Shown piece by piece: positions 6,108-13,386 of a stretch of 31,461 nucleotides of DNA. This stretch comes from a virus. Position 1 is the stretch's first letter. The number at the start of each line of letters is the position of its first letter. Under the pieces are notes generated by a model. That model worked only from the letters and a program-made list of their open reading frames with translations, did not search any database and was not told where the DNA came from. The translations under genes and the position numbers were made by a program. Where the stretch lies: the IMG/VR virus record IMGVR_UViG_3300040856_000824, positions 1 through 31,461 of that record; one strand, given 5' to 3'.

Positions 6108-8161
6108 GCACCCCGTCTGAGTTCTATCGGCATGCTGTTGACCTGAACAGGTTCAGCAATGCTGAAGCAAAACAGATCGCGATTGCTTACAACCGTCTGA
6201 TTTTGCAGGCTGTCGCCGACCTGCAGGTCTTGGTCGAGGATGAGCGAGCCTTTGACCGTCAAACCAGACTCAGGGAGATCATCAGGCAGCTACGGGCAAG
6301 CCTCGATAACTGGGCCGGCGAAAGCTCCGCATTGCTGGCCGGGGAGCTGCAGGGCCTAGCCACATTTGAAGAGCAATTCATCCGGGCGCAGCTGCTCGAG
6401 ATGGTCCCAGAACGGATGATCGACCAGGTCAGAGCGCTGCAGATCGATCCAGCCTTTGCCCGTGCTGTTGTGATGACAGACCCAATTGAGATCGGCATGA
6501 ACGTTCTGTCTGATGACCTGCTGGCAGCAGTAGGCCCATCACCGGCAACCTTCAGGCTGACGGCAACGCAGGGCGCTCAAATCACCTTGCCCAATGGCTC
6601 AACCGTATCAAAAGCATTCAGGGGAATCGCTGAATCTCAAGCTGAGCTGTTCACCAAAACGGTTCAGTCTGGATTCTTGGCAGGTGATTCAGGACCCCAA
6701 ATGGCGAGGCGCCTAAAGGGCCGTTTGAAGTTTGCTGATTTTGGGCCGCTATCGGTTCGGCAACTAGCGCAGGCAGGGGGCCAGCTCACAGCAGTGGCCA
6801 ATCATCAGGTGAACACGCTGGTGCGGACGAGCGTCAATCAGGTGGCCAATTCGATCAGCCAGGCCACCTACAAGGCCAACGCTGAGATCACAGAGAAATA
6901 TAAATACGTTGCGACGCTGGATTCACGAACCTCCGCACGCTGCAGGGCATTGGATCAACAAGTGTTTGAGTACGGCAAGGGGCCATTACCCCCGCAACAT
7001 TTCAACTGCTTACCTGGGGACGCTCACGTAACGACCAGTGGCAGCATCGCGGCGGTTTACCGTCGGAGCTATCAAGGCTTTCTCTATGTCATCAAGACCA
7101 CCAATGGTCAAGTTCTCAGAGTCACCCCAAACCATCCTGTACTGACAAGTGCTGGATGGAAGCCTGCCAATCTCGTACATGTTGGCGACAAGGTTTTTGC
7201 GAGCAATGTCATTCCACCTGAAATTATTGTGAATGACCAGAAACACCATGTCGTAACCACTGCTGAGGATGTATTCCGTGCGTTTAGTGAATCTGCGACG
7301 GTGTTCGCCGTAAAAGTGCCAACCTCCGCCCCAGACTTCCACGGCGACACGTCTAGCCCCCAGAGTGCAGAGCAAATCGCAGTTGTACTTGCCGACGGGG
7401 AACTGCTTCTCGCAGTCAATCCCAGACTTCTCAAGACATTGCTGAACTTTAGATTCAAGCGGTCCGACTTTGCGGCAACGGGCAGCAGCCATGCGGCACA
7501 AAGTTTCGTCACTGTTGGGCAGTCCGCGCTTTGCAATGTTGGCAGCGGAGGCAAGGGCTTTGCGTTCAGCTGCACTGGCGCGAGACATGCGGGCGAACTG
7601 CTGTTCACTCCTGTTTCTCAGCTTGCGACCGGATTCCAAGATGATCCGCTCAATGGGACGTGGCGAGATGCCGAATCGATTCGCGATGCCGTGAACGCCG
7701 ACACCATCATCGAACAGGGATACAATCAGGTCGAGGTCTGCTGGATTGGCCGGGAACCATTTAGCGGGCATGTCTACAACTTTGAGACAGAGAGCGGCAC
7801 TTACTGTGCTGACTCCATTTTAACTCATAACTGCAGATCGACGACCGTGCCAGAGATCGATTATGCAGCGCTTGGGATGCCTGAGCCACCACCTAGCGCT
7901 ATACGCAGGCCGGGCATCATCTCAGGGCCGATGAGCAAAGCAGCAAAGACGCGGACGGTTCCAGCGAATCAGTCTTATGGGGAATGGTTACAGGAACAAG
8001 GCGACAACGTGAAGCGCGATGTTTTAGGGCCGAGCAGGATCCCTTATTGGAACAAGCTGGTGAAGAAATACGGACCAGAGGATGCGATTCGTAAGTTTGT
8101 AGCAAATGACGGTTCAGAGCTGACATTGAAGCAGCTCAAGGCACGGTACGGGCAACCCTAG
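6104..8161 (+). CDS. Head morphogenesis protein (Mu gpF/SPP1 gp7-like) interrupted by an intein
   Basis: 685 residues as translated. Residues 1-301 and 577-685 form a Mu gpF/SPP1 gp7-like minor head protein that acts with the portal in prohead assembly. The join rebuilds the family's signature: PPQHFN before the intein, then CRSTTVP after it. Residues 302-576 are an intein starting at Cys302 and ending His575-Asn576, with Cys577 as the +1 nucleophile. The spliced product would be 410 residues. The gene overlaps the portal by ATGA. A nuclease-like gene runs antisense through the intein. The intein itself shows no LAGLIDADG or HNH motif on the plus strand. Confidence 0.9.
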   Translation: MSTPSEFYRHAVDLNRFSNAEAKQIAIAYNRLILQAVADLQVLVEDERAFDRQTRLREIIRQLRASLDNWAGESSALLAGELQGLATFEEQFIRAQLLEMVPERMIDQVRALQIDPAFARAVVMTDPIEIGMNVLSDDLLAAVGPSPATFRLTATQGAQITLPNGSTVSKAFRGIAESQAELFTKTVQSGFLAGDSGPQMARRLKGRLKFADFGPLSVRQLAQAGGQLTAVANHQVNTLVRTSVNQVANSISQATYKANAEITEKYKYVATLDSRTSARCRALDQQVFEYGKGPLPPQHFNCLPGDAHVTTSGSIAAVYRRSYQGFLYVIKTTNGQVLRVTPNHPVLTSAGWKPANLVHVGDKVFASNVIPPEIIVNDQKHHVVTTAEDVFRAFSESATVFAVKVPTSAPDFHGDTSSPQSAEQIAVVLADGELLLAVNPRLLKTLLNFRFKRSDFAATGSSHAAQSFVTVGQSALCNVGSGGKGFAFSCTGARHAGELLFTPVSQLATGFQDDPLNGTWRDAESIRDAVNADTIIEQGYNQVEVCWIGREPFSGHVYNFETESGTYCADSILTHNCRSTTVPEIDYAALGMPEPPPSAIRRPGIISGPMSKAAKTRTVPANQSYGEWLQEQGDNVKRDVLGPSRIPYWNKLVKKYGPEDAIRKFVANDGSELTLKQLKARYGQP
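7007..7831 (+). other. Intein coding segment (275 codons)
   Basis: Block A begins CLPGDAHV at intein residue 1. Block B is RVTPNHPVLTSAGW, with the Thr40-x-x-His43 that activates the N-terminal splice junction. Block F/G is GHVYNFETESG followed by SILTHN and the +1 Cys. All residues needed for Cys-type splicing are present. The middle of the intein matches no known endonuclease on this strand; it is largely the complement of the minus-strand nuclease gene at 7010-7771. The intein is inserted at the conserved Cys of the gpF-like domain, a typical site because it is constrained. Boundaries come from the splice residues and are exact if splicing follows the standard mechanism. Confidence 0.93.
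7010..7771 (-). CDS. Putative homing endonuclease (Vsr-like/EDxHD-type), antisense within the intein
   Basis: 253 residues, wholly inside the intein on the other strand. The N-terminus has a helix-turn-helix (about 14-45, HGIANRFGISPRPIERII). The nuclease core has Glu106 (PLESKV), Asp132 (KYNCDLL), Glu145 and Trp151-His152 in VEVWGGGWH, then basic residues and His181, the order seen in Vsr-like/EDxHD homing nucleases. The TAA stop is the complement of intein codon 2. Its residues 213-216 (MVWG) lie opposite intein TPNH, and its active-site segment 145-152 lies opposite intein residues 104-111. I see no Shine-Dalgarno; a lone TAAAAT sits about 46 bases upstream (complement of 7817-7822). Expected role: cut intein-free alleles so that the intein spreads. 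Confidence 0.8.
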   Translation of the reverse strand: MPAKWFPANPADLDLIVSLFDDGVGVHGIANRFGISPRPIERIILESGRKLRNRSEQQFARMSRASAAERKALASAANIAKRGLPNSDETLCRMAAARCRKVGPLESKVQQCLEKSGIDCEKQFPVGKYNCDLLCTLGARRVAVEVWGGGWHFYGEHRRRFTKRTEYILSSGYDMVFLVIHNNFRWNDIARKNLVANMYEIGRLPSSTCQYRMVWGDSENLTIGGLDDIEKALIAPTVNRRDAATGRYVSVPR

Positions 8162-8186
8162 AATCAAAGCAACGGGAGCCATTCAA

Positions 8187-8276
8187 ATGAAGTATTCAGC
8201 AGGCATGAAGAAGGGCATGAAGAAAGGCATGAAGAAAGGAACCAAAAAAGGCATGAAGAAAGGAATGAAGAAGTGA
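8187..8276 (+). CDS. MKKG-repeat micropeptide
   Basis: 29 residues: MKYSAG followed by repeats of MKKG (one as TKKG), ending MKK. GGGAG lies about 10 bases before the ATG, and the stop overlaps the next gene's GTG start in GTGA, which supports translation. It is almost entirely Lys, Gly and Met, so it is disordered and strongly basic, and might bind DNA or an acidic capsid partner; that is inference. It lies in a run of three small basic genes before the scaffold and capsid genes. The repetitive DNA should make its length variable between relatives. Confidence 0.65.
   Translation: MKYSAGMKKGMKKGMKKGTKKGMKKGMKK
8205..8273 (+). repeat. Imperfect 12-base tandem repeat (unit ATGAAGAAAGGC)
   Basis: Nearly six copies in a row. 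Copies start at 8205, 8217, 8229, 8241 (ACCAAAAAAGGC, the most diverged), 8253 and 8265 (truncated at the stop codon). The repeat is in frame and encodes MKKG units, so copy-number changes would keep the reading frame. Confidence 0.9.
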
Positions 8277-8497
8277 AAAAAGGGCAGCGAGTCAGCTGGG
8301 TTTATCAAGGGAAACGGACGTTTGGCACTGTTACCGCAATGGGCGGGGCCAGAGCTGTCATCAAGGGGCCAAGGGGCGGCAACATCGTCAGGGTCGGCAC
8401 TGCTGACGATCCAGTGATCAAACTCAAATCAGAATCGACAGGCAACCCAGTCTTAAAGCGTCGATCACAGCTGAAGTCAGCACCAAAAAAGAAGTGA
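8273..8497 (+). CDS. Small basic protein, HVA1/DUF2945-like (Tudor-type) domain
   Basis: 74 residues starting at GTG 8273, which overlaps the preceding TGA. It has KKGQRVSWVYQGKRTFGTV near the start, then DDPVIKLKSESTGNPVLKR, and a Lys-rich tail. This order (G-x-x-V-x-W, G-x-V, DP, then K-S-x-x-T-G) resembles the small beta-barrel HVA1/DUF2945 family, whose biochemical role is poorly known. It shares a coupled micro-operon with the MKKG peptide and the gene at 8494. Domain assignment is from memory of the pattern and is moderate. Confidence 0.6.
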   Translation: MKKGQRVSWVYQGKRTFGTVTAMGGARAVIKGPRGGNIVRVGTADDPVIKLKSESTGNPVLKRRSQLKSAPKKK

Positions 8498-8772
8498 GCA
8501 TCAAGCGCGGCGGCCATACGTTTGACGGCTATGACAAGCCGATTCGAACGCCAAGCCATCCCAGCGGCAAAAGCCACGCTGTAGTGGTGAAGGCGGACGG
8601 CAAACCAAAGCTGATTCGGTTTGGGATGCAAGGTGCAAAGCCAAAGCCGCCACGTAAAGGTGAGTCAGCTGCTGATAAAGCAAAACGCGCATCATTCAAA
8701 GCGCGACATGCGAAAAACATCGCCAAAGGCAAAACTTCTGCAGCCTATTGGGCGAATAAAGTAAAGTGGTGA
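8494..8772 (+). CDS. Small basic phage protein of a conserved but uncharacterised type
   Basis: 92 residues from a GTG at 8494 overlapping the previous stop (GTGA). The centre has KPKLIRFGMQG, and the C-terminus is FKARHAKNIAKGKTSAAYWA followed by NKVKW. I recall this C-terminal pattern from small proteins of many marine and freshwater phages, but no function is known to me. It is rich in Lys, Ala and Gly. It sits directly before the scaffold gene, so a head-related role is possible, only by position. Confidence 0.7.
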   Translation: MSIKRGGHTFDGYDKPIRTPSHPSGKSHAVVVKADGKPKLIRFGMQGAKPKPPRKGESAADKAKRASFKARHAKNIAKGKTSAAYWANKVKW

Positions 8773-8797
8773 GGCAAATAAGCCTTACGGGTTTCAC

Positions 8798-9460
8798 ATG
8801 ACCGACGAGATTACGTCTCAAGAGCAAGAACAACCAACAGCTGATGTTGAGGCGCTAAAGAAAAGCGTTGAAGCATTAGAGCGCAAGAATTATGAGCTGA
8901 TTGGCAAGCTGAACAAAGCAAAAGCTGCTGATGTTGACGTTCAGGCCCTGATTGATTTCAAGGCAAAGGCTGAGCAAGACCAACTGGAAAGCAAAGGCCA
9001 ATACGCCGAGGCCAAAGCTGCACTTGAGCAGCAGTTCAGGGAATCAGCTACCGAGAAAGACAAGCGGATCGCTGAGCTGACCGATCGAGTGCAAGAACTT
9101 GAGTTGATGGCACCAGCCGTCAGCGCATTGTCTGATGTGGTGCATGACCCTCAACTGGTGCTTAACACCCAGTTGAAACGCGACCAAATTCAGCGTGAGC
9201 CTGATGGCACTGTCGTGGTCGTTGATGGCTATGAGCGCACCCCCGTAGGGGAATGGGCAAAGGCCAAAACACCAGCATGGATGCAAAAGGCACCAAAGCC
9301 GCAGGGCAGTGGAGCTCCATCGTCGAGGGCGAGCGGTGAGATCACACCGGGCACAAAGAACCCGTTCAGCCGTGAAAGCTTCGACTTAACGGAGCAAGGA
9401 AGACTATTCAAAACTGATCGTGATTTGTACGAGAGGTTGAAGAATGCTGCAAACCGCTAA
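8798..9460 (+). CDS. Scaffold-like capsid assembly protein
   Basis: 220 residues, acidic, with a long heptad-rich coiled coil from about 10 to 105 (VEALKKSVEALERKNYELIG, later KDKRIAELTDRVQELEL). The C-terminal half is more polar and ends in a helix, KTDRDLYERLKNAANR. A helical coiled-coil protein directly before the major capsid gene is the normal place and shape for an internal scaffold that guides capsid assembly and is then removed. I see no protease domain in it or nearby. The ATG at 8798 has no clear Shine-Dalgarno. Confidence 0.75.
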   Translation: MTDEITSQEQEQPTADVEALKKSVEALERKNYELIGKLNKAKAADVDVQALIDFKAKAEQDQLESKGQYAEAKAALEQQFRESATEKDKRIAELTDRVQELELMAPAVSALSDVVHDPQLVLNTQLKRDQIQREPDGTVVVVDGYERTPVGEWAKAKTPAWMQKAPKPQGSGAPSSRASGEITPGTKNPFSRESFDLTEQGRLFKTDRDLYERLKNAANR

Positions 9461-9526
9461 TATGTAGTGAAGGTGAAGCTACGCAGAGCCGCAAGGGTTA
9501 CGCCCGAAAAATAAACAACCATTTTT

Positions 9527-9532
9527 AGGAGG
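9527..9532 (+). promoter_or_regulatory. Strong Shine-Dalgarno of the major capsid gene
   Basis: A full AGGAGG six bases before the ATG at 9539. Most genes in the window have weak or no Shine-Dalgarno, so this fits the high expression needed for the major capsid protein and fixes the start. Confidence 0.85.
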
Positions 9533-9538
9533 TTAGTC

Positions 9539-10567
9539 ATGGCGGTTCTGCGCTCTGACATCATCATTCCAGAGGTTTTTACCCCGTATTTGATCGAAGA
9601 ATCAACGCGGCGTGATGCCTTTTTGCAAAGCGGTGTTGTTGCACCATTGGCCGCACTTAATGCGGCACAAGAGGGCGGCGATTTCGTTAATGTCCCGTTT
9701 TATAACGCGAATCTTCCAGGCGATTTTGAAGTTCTGTCTGACAGCTCTTCATTGACGCCTAGCAAGATCTCAGCGCAGAAGCAGGTTGGCGTTGTATTGC
9801 ATCGCGGACGTGCGTGGGAATCGCGTGATCTTGCTGCCCTTGCCGCTGGGTCTGACCCTATGGCTGCCATTGGCCAAAAGGTTGCCAATTATGTCAACCA
9901 TCAGCGCCAGAAAGACATGCTTGCGTGTCTTAACGGTGTGTTTGGTCCGGTCAATAACAACAGCTCAGCATCTGCATTTTTTGATCTGACGATTGACGGC
10001 GAATCTGGTGACACTCCAACATCACTCAGCCCCCGTCAGGTTTCGCAGGCTCGCGCACTTCTGGGCGATCAAGGCGAAAAGCTGACTACGATCTGTATGC
10101 ACTCAAAAGTTTATTACGAACTTGTTGAGCGTCGTGCTGTCGATTACGTCAAGGCAACAGATGTGGCCGGTGGTGATGCAACTGCATCCGGTGGTTCAAT
10201 TGCAGCGGCTTATGGTGACGTGACTGTTCCCACCTACCTGGGAATGCGCGTAATCGTCTCTGACGATGTGAACACCGTTGGATCTGGCGCATCTACTGAA
10301 TATGCGACCTATATGTTTAGCCAAGGAAGCGTTGCAACTGGCGAGCAGGCTGGGATCACAACGGAGACCGATCGCGACATCTTGCAAAAGTCTGACGCGA
10401 TGTCAATCGACCTCCACTACATCTACCACCCAGTGGGCGCAAAGTGGAATGTCACTGATTCCAACCCAAATCGCACCCAGCTAGCAACTGCTGCTAACTG
10501 GTCGAAAGTGTACGAAACCAAGAATATTGGAATCGTTCGCGCCACCGTCGTTTCTGCAATGGATTGA
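9539..10567 (+). CDS. Major capsid protein
   Basis: 342 residues. It starts MAVLRSDIIIPEVFTPYLIE, resembling phage coat proteins; the middle has SPRQVSQARALLGDQGEKLT and TTICMHSKVYYELV, a pattern I associate with HK97-fold coat proteins of this sort. The C-terminal part has SDAMSIDLHYIYHPVGAKW. It would build the icosahedral shell. No N-terminal delta domain is visible; that role probably falls to the separate scaffold gene at 8798. It is the only gene with a perfect AGGAGG. The exact Pfam family is uncertain. Confidence 0.88.
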   Translation: MAVLRSDIIIPEVFTPYLIEESTRRDAFLQSGVVAPLAALNAAQEGGDFVNVPFYNANLPGDFEVLSDSSSLTPSKISAQKQVGVVLHRGRAWESRDLAALAAGSDPMAAIGQKVANYVNHQRQKDMLACLNGVFGPVNNNSSASAFFDLTIDGESGDTPTSLSPRQVSQARALLGDQGEKLTTICMHSKVYYELVERRAVDYVKATDVAGGDATASGGSIAAAYGDVTVPTYLGMRVIVSDDVNTVGSGASTEYATYMFSQGSVATGEQAGITTETDRDILQKSDAMSIDLHYIYHPVGAKWNVTDSNPNRTQLATAANWSKVYETKNIGIVRATVVSAMD

Positions 10568-10573
10568 TCAATC

Positions 10574-10936
10574 ATGGCAAGCTTTTTTGAAACATCCGCC
10601 GGGTTAGCCATTGGCTACGTTTCCGGCGGGGCTGTGACCCAGCTCACCAGCAAAGCGACAGGCGTGACCGTGAACGCTCCATCAGGGGCAATCACGACTC
10701 ATAACGCATCACTTGCCGGTAACGCTGAGGTGACTTTTACCGTCACCAATAGCTCTGTCACTGCTAGTGACGTGGTTTTGGTTAGCGTCCAGTCTGGCGC
10801 AAGCACAGGGCTCTACCTGGCGTTTGTGTCCGCCACTGCTGCGGGAAGTTTCGATGTCACACTCTCAAACCTCGGGTCAACCGCTGGTGAGGTTGTGGTC
10901 ATCAACTTTGCAGTGATGAAAGCCGCAGCCGCATAA
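10574..10936 (+). CDS. Capsid decoration or cement-like protein
   Basis: 120 residues, all-beta and rich in Thr, Val, Ser and Ala, with almost no charged residues. Key pattern: YVSGGAVTQLTSKATGVTVN, then NASLAGNAEVTFTVTNS. Proteins of this type commonly follow the capsid gene in tailed phages and prophages; I infer a head decoration or related structural role. It begins six bases after the capsid stop with no clear Shine-Dalgarno, so it is probably coupled to capsid translation. Confidence 0.6.
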   Translation: MASFFETSAGLAIGYVSGGAVTQLTSKATGVTVNAPSGAITTHNASLAGNAEVTFTVTNSSVTASDVVLVSVQSGASTGLYLAFVSATAAGSFDVTLSNLGSTAGEVVVINFAVMKAAAA

Positions 10937-10938
10937 TC

Positions 10939-11112
10939 ATGGGGCTCTACGCTTTTAGAAGGGCGAAGGAGCAGGAAGCAGCAGCAGCCACCGCCAAGGC
11001 TGCCGCTGCTCCGGCACCGGAGGAGACCAGCAAAAAGGAATCGACTGATGGCAGTAGTAATCGTCGCAACAGCAGGAGCCGCAAACGCAAACTCTTACCT
11101 GACGCTGACTGA
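10939..11112 (+). CDS. Small Ala-rich, basic-tailed protein
   Basis: 57 residues. It starts MGLYAFRRAKEQEAAAATAK, continues through an Ala/Pro/Glu linker, and ends in an Arg-rich NRRNSRSRKRKLLPDAD. The ATG lies two bases after the previous stop. Its last 65 bases are also the start of the next gene in another frame. I recall similar short proteins with a LYAFRR start in this position in other phages, function unknown to me. The basic tail may be partly dictated by the overlapping gene. Confidence 0.6.
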   Translation: MGLYAFRRAKEQEAAAATAKAAAAPAPEETSKKESTDGSSNRRNSRSRKRKLLPDAD

Positions 11113-11611
11113 CGCTGATGCGTTGGTTGAGGCAATGGTGTTGAGCTCTGATGCCTCAAAATGGAGCACAGGAAACACTGATTCACGGAATCGAGCGCTC
11201 ACAGCGGCAACGCAGCGTCTTGACCGTGAGCGGTTCCTAGGAGCTCGCGCAACCGATACGCAGTCGTTGCAGTGGCCGCGAACAGGGGTGAGGAAGCCTG
11301 ACACATATTCGAGCCGATATTCAACCGGGTTCCCGTTCACGATCACAGCGGATTACTACACAGACACCGAGATTCCAGATCAGATCAAGAGGGCTCAAAT
11401 TGAGCTCGCGGTCTACCTGCATAACAACAAAGACGGCATCAGCTTGAGCGGGCTTGAGGATTACAAAAGCGTCTCGATCGGCAGCATCAGCATCACGCCA
11501 AACCTGACATCAGGCGCCGTTGGTGCTGATAGGGTGCCGCCACTGTATGAAAGGTTGCTGACGGGCCTTAGAATCAGCGGACCAGGCAACATCGCAATCA
11601 GAAGGAGTTAA
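11048..11611 (+). CDS. Head-tail connector, DnaT-like/gp6-type fold
   Basis: 187 residues. The N-terminus AGAANANSYLTLTDADALVE and the central SRNRALTAATQRLDRERFLG with LQWPRTGV match the family often annotated as phage DnaT-like ssDNA-binding protein, which I understand to act as a head-completion adaptor beneath the portal. Despite the database name, a replication role is unlikely here given the neighbours. It begins inside the previous gene (65-base overlap), and the N-terminal conserved residues support that start. Confidence 0.75.
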   Translation: MAVVIVATAGAANANSYLTLTDADALVEAMVLSSDASKWSTGNTDSRNRALTAATQRLDRERFLGARATDTQSLQWPRTGVRKPDTYSSRYSTGFPFTITADYYTDTEIPDQIKRAQIELAVYLHNNKDGISLSGLEDYKSVSIGSISITPNLTSGAVGADRVPPLYERLLTGLRISGPGNIAIRRS

Positions 11612-11614
11612 GAC

Positions 11615-11860
11615 ATGCCTTACAGCTATAACGCCGACGACATCACTGCTATCAGGCAGGCTGATGGCAGTTACGCGAGCAGCGTTGTCCAAGGGCTGCA
11701 GATCCCAAAGCATGATTATGTTTCATTCAGTCCAGCTGCAGCGCCAAGCACTGGAACCCAAGACGTGGTCTTTAAGGTGGGCGGCGCGTCAGGCACCACG
11801 GTGGCGACCTTGACATTGACTTATTCAAGTGGAAACCTTTCCAGCGTCGCTAAAGTTTAG
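11615..11860 (+). CDS. Small structural-like protein of unknown function
   Basis: 81 residues, mostly beta-type (VVFKVGGASGTTVATLTLTY near the C-terminus), with a helical N-terminus YNADDITAIRQADGSY. It sits three bases after the connector gene and two bases before the fibre gene, so it belongs to one transcription unit. I do not recognise a named family; a minor virion protein is a reasonable guess. Confidence 0.6.
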   Translation: MPYSYNADDITAIRQADGSYASSVVQGLQIPKHDYVSFSPAAAPSTGTQDVVFKVGGASGTTVATLTLTYSSGNLSSVAKV

Positions 11861-11862
11861 TC

Positions 11863-13386
11863 ATGGCCTATAAGTTCAACCCGTTCACAGGTAACCTCGA
11901 CGATGTAGGGGCTGGCGCCGCTGCTTTTGAAGTTTTGGGGACTGTGGCGACTGTCGGCGACTTGCCTGGCGGTGCCACTCAAGGCGATGTTTATCTGGTC
12001 GAAGCTGACGCTAATTTTTACGTCTGGGACGGGTCTGCATGGTCATCGCTCGGCACTTTAGCTGGCCCCCAAGGCCCTACCGGGGCTACCGGGGCTGTTG
12101 GTCCTGCGGGTGCCGATGGAGCCGATGGCGTCGGAGTTGACGCGGGTGGCACTACGGGCCAAGTTCTCGCGAAAGCAAGCAACACCGATTACGACACCGA
12201 ATGGGTTGACCAAACAGGAGGTGGTGGTACCCCTGGAGGCTCCGACACCCAGGTTCAATTCAATGACGGAGGGGCATTTGGTGGTGACAGCGGTCTAACG
12301 TATGACGACACTGCAGGCGCCTTAACCGTTGGCGGAAAAACCGCTACGACAGATTCTCCAGTCCTCAACCTGAGTCAGACTTGGAATAATGCAGCCACAA
12401 CATTCACTGGACTAAAGCTAAATGTAACTGATACTGCAAGTGCAGCTGGTAGCAACCTGCTGGATCTGCAGGTGGGTGGGACGAGTCTGTTCAAGGTAAA
12501 CAACAATGGATCGATAAATATTTATACCGTTGGCACTAATACACCAACAGGCTTCGGTATTGGCAGCGTTGCCTCAAGCTTGTTAGCAACTTACTTTGCG
12601 AATCGTTGGAATGCAGCGATAGGCTCAGACAGGCTAGTGCTTGAATCTACATCTTGGCTAGGGTTTAGTTCACTACCTGGAACAAATAGCAATTTCCCTG
12701 CAGGGGGCAATGTAGACACTCGCCTTTACCGCGACTCCGCAGGCACCCTCGCTCAACGCAACGGCACCAACGCCCAAACCTTCCGCCTTTACAACACTTA
12801 CACCGACGCTAGCAATTATGAGCGCACCTCAATAACCCGCGATTCCAGCGGTCTTGTTATTGATGCACAAAAAGGTGGCACTGGCGTAGATCCAACAAAC
12901 CTGCTGGATGTGCAGGTTGGTGGGGTTAGCGCAGTTCAGGTTAGAGATAACGAAATCAAATATAGTGGTTCTCGTGTTGCCCTTTATACGGGTACAGGTG
13001 GCGGAGGCAGTGTTGATATTTCTGGCGTAGGTTCTCTTGATACAGTGCCTTTGCGTGTTGAGTATAACCTCATAACAATTGCCAATCGAGCAAAGGTTGG
13101 CTTCACGACTGGTACTAACATTAACACTGGAGTTGATGTTGCCCTGTCCCGCGACTCCGCTGGCGTCGTAAAGATCACCGACGGCTCCACTGGCACTGGC
13201 TATCTAAAACTTATCCCTACAACTGTTGGTGCATTAACTGCAGCCGCAACTGTTGGTGCAGGCGCTAAAGCCTTTGTTACCGACTCAGCCAACACGCTTA
13301 GTTCTCATCACGGCCAAACTGTTGCTGGTGGTGGTAGTAATTTCGTGCCGGTCTTTAGCGACGGCACTAACTGGATCGTCGGCTGA
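11863..13386 (+). CDS. Collagen-like fibre protein
   Basis: 507 residues. The N-terminal about 66 residues contain GDVYLVEADANFYVWDGSAW, a small domain often preceding fibre shafts. Residues 68-91 are Gly-X-Y collagen-like triplets (GPQGPTGATGAVGPAGADGA). The rest is Gly/Thr/Asn-rich beta-type fibre sequence with two related units, NLLDLQVGGTSLFKV and NLLDVQVGGVSAVQV. It probably forms a trimeric fibre. It is set among head-tail joining genes and not with the tail fibres at 24886-27336, so it may decorate the head or neck; that is inference from position. The last base of its stop is the first base of the next gene's ATG. Confidence 0.75.
   Translation: MAYKFNPFTGNLDDVGAGAAAFEVLGTVATVGDLPGGATQGDVYLVEADANFYVWDGSAWSSLGTLAGPQGPTGATGAVGPAGADGADGVGVDAGGTTGQVLAKASNTDYDTEWVDQTGGGGTPGGSDTQVQFNDGGAFGGDSGLTYDDTAGALTVGGKTATTDSPVLNLSQTWNNAATTFTGLKLNVTDTASAAGSNLLDLQVGGTSLFKVNNNGSINIYTVGTNTPTGFGIGSVASSLLATYFANRWNAAIGSDRLVLESTSWLGFSSLPGTNSNFPAGGNVDTRLYRDSAGTLAQRNGTNAQTFRLYNTYTDASNYERTSITRDSSGLVIDAQKGGTGVDPTNLLDVQVGGVSAVQVRDNEIKYSGSRVALYTGTGGGGSVDISGVGSLDTVPLRVEYNLITIANRAKVGFTTGTNINTGVDVALSRDSAGVVKITDGSTGTGYLKLIPTTVGALTAAATVGAGAKAFVTDSANTLSSHHGQTVAGGGSNFVPVFSDGTNWIVG

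Noticed and set aside
7108-7608. A second minus-strand frame of 166 codons inside the intein
   Set aside because: It overlaps the nuclease gene in another frame, is Ser/Leu-rich and has no motif; the 253-codon frame carries the conserved nuclease residues.
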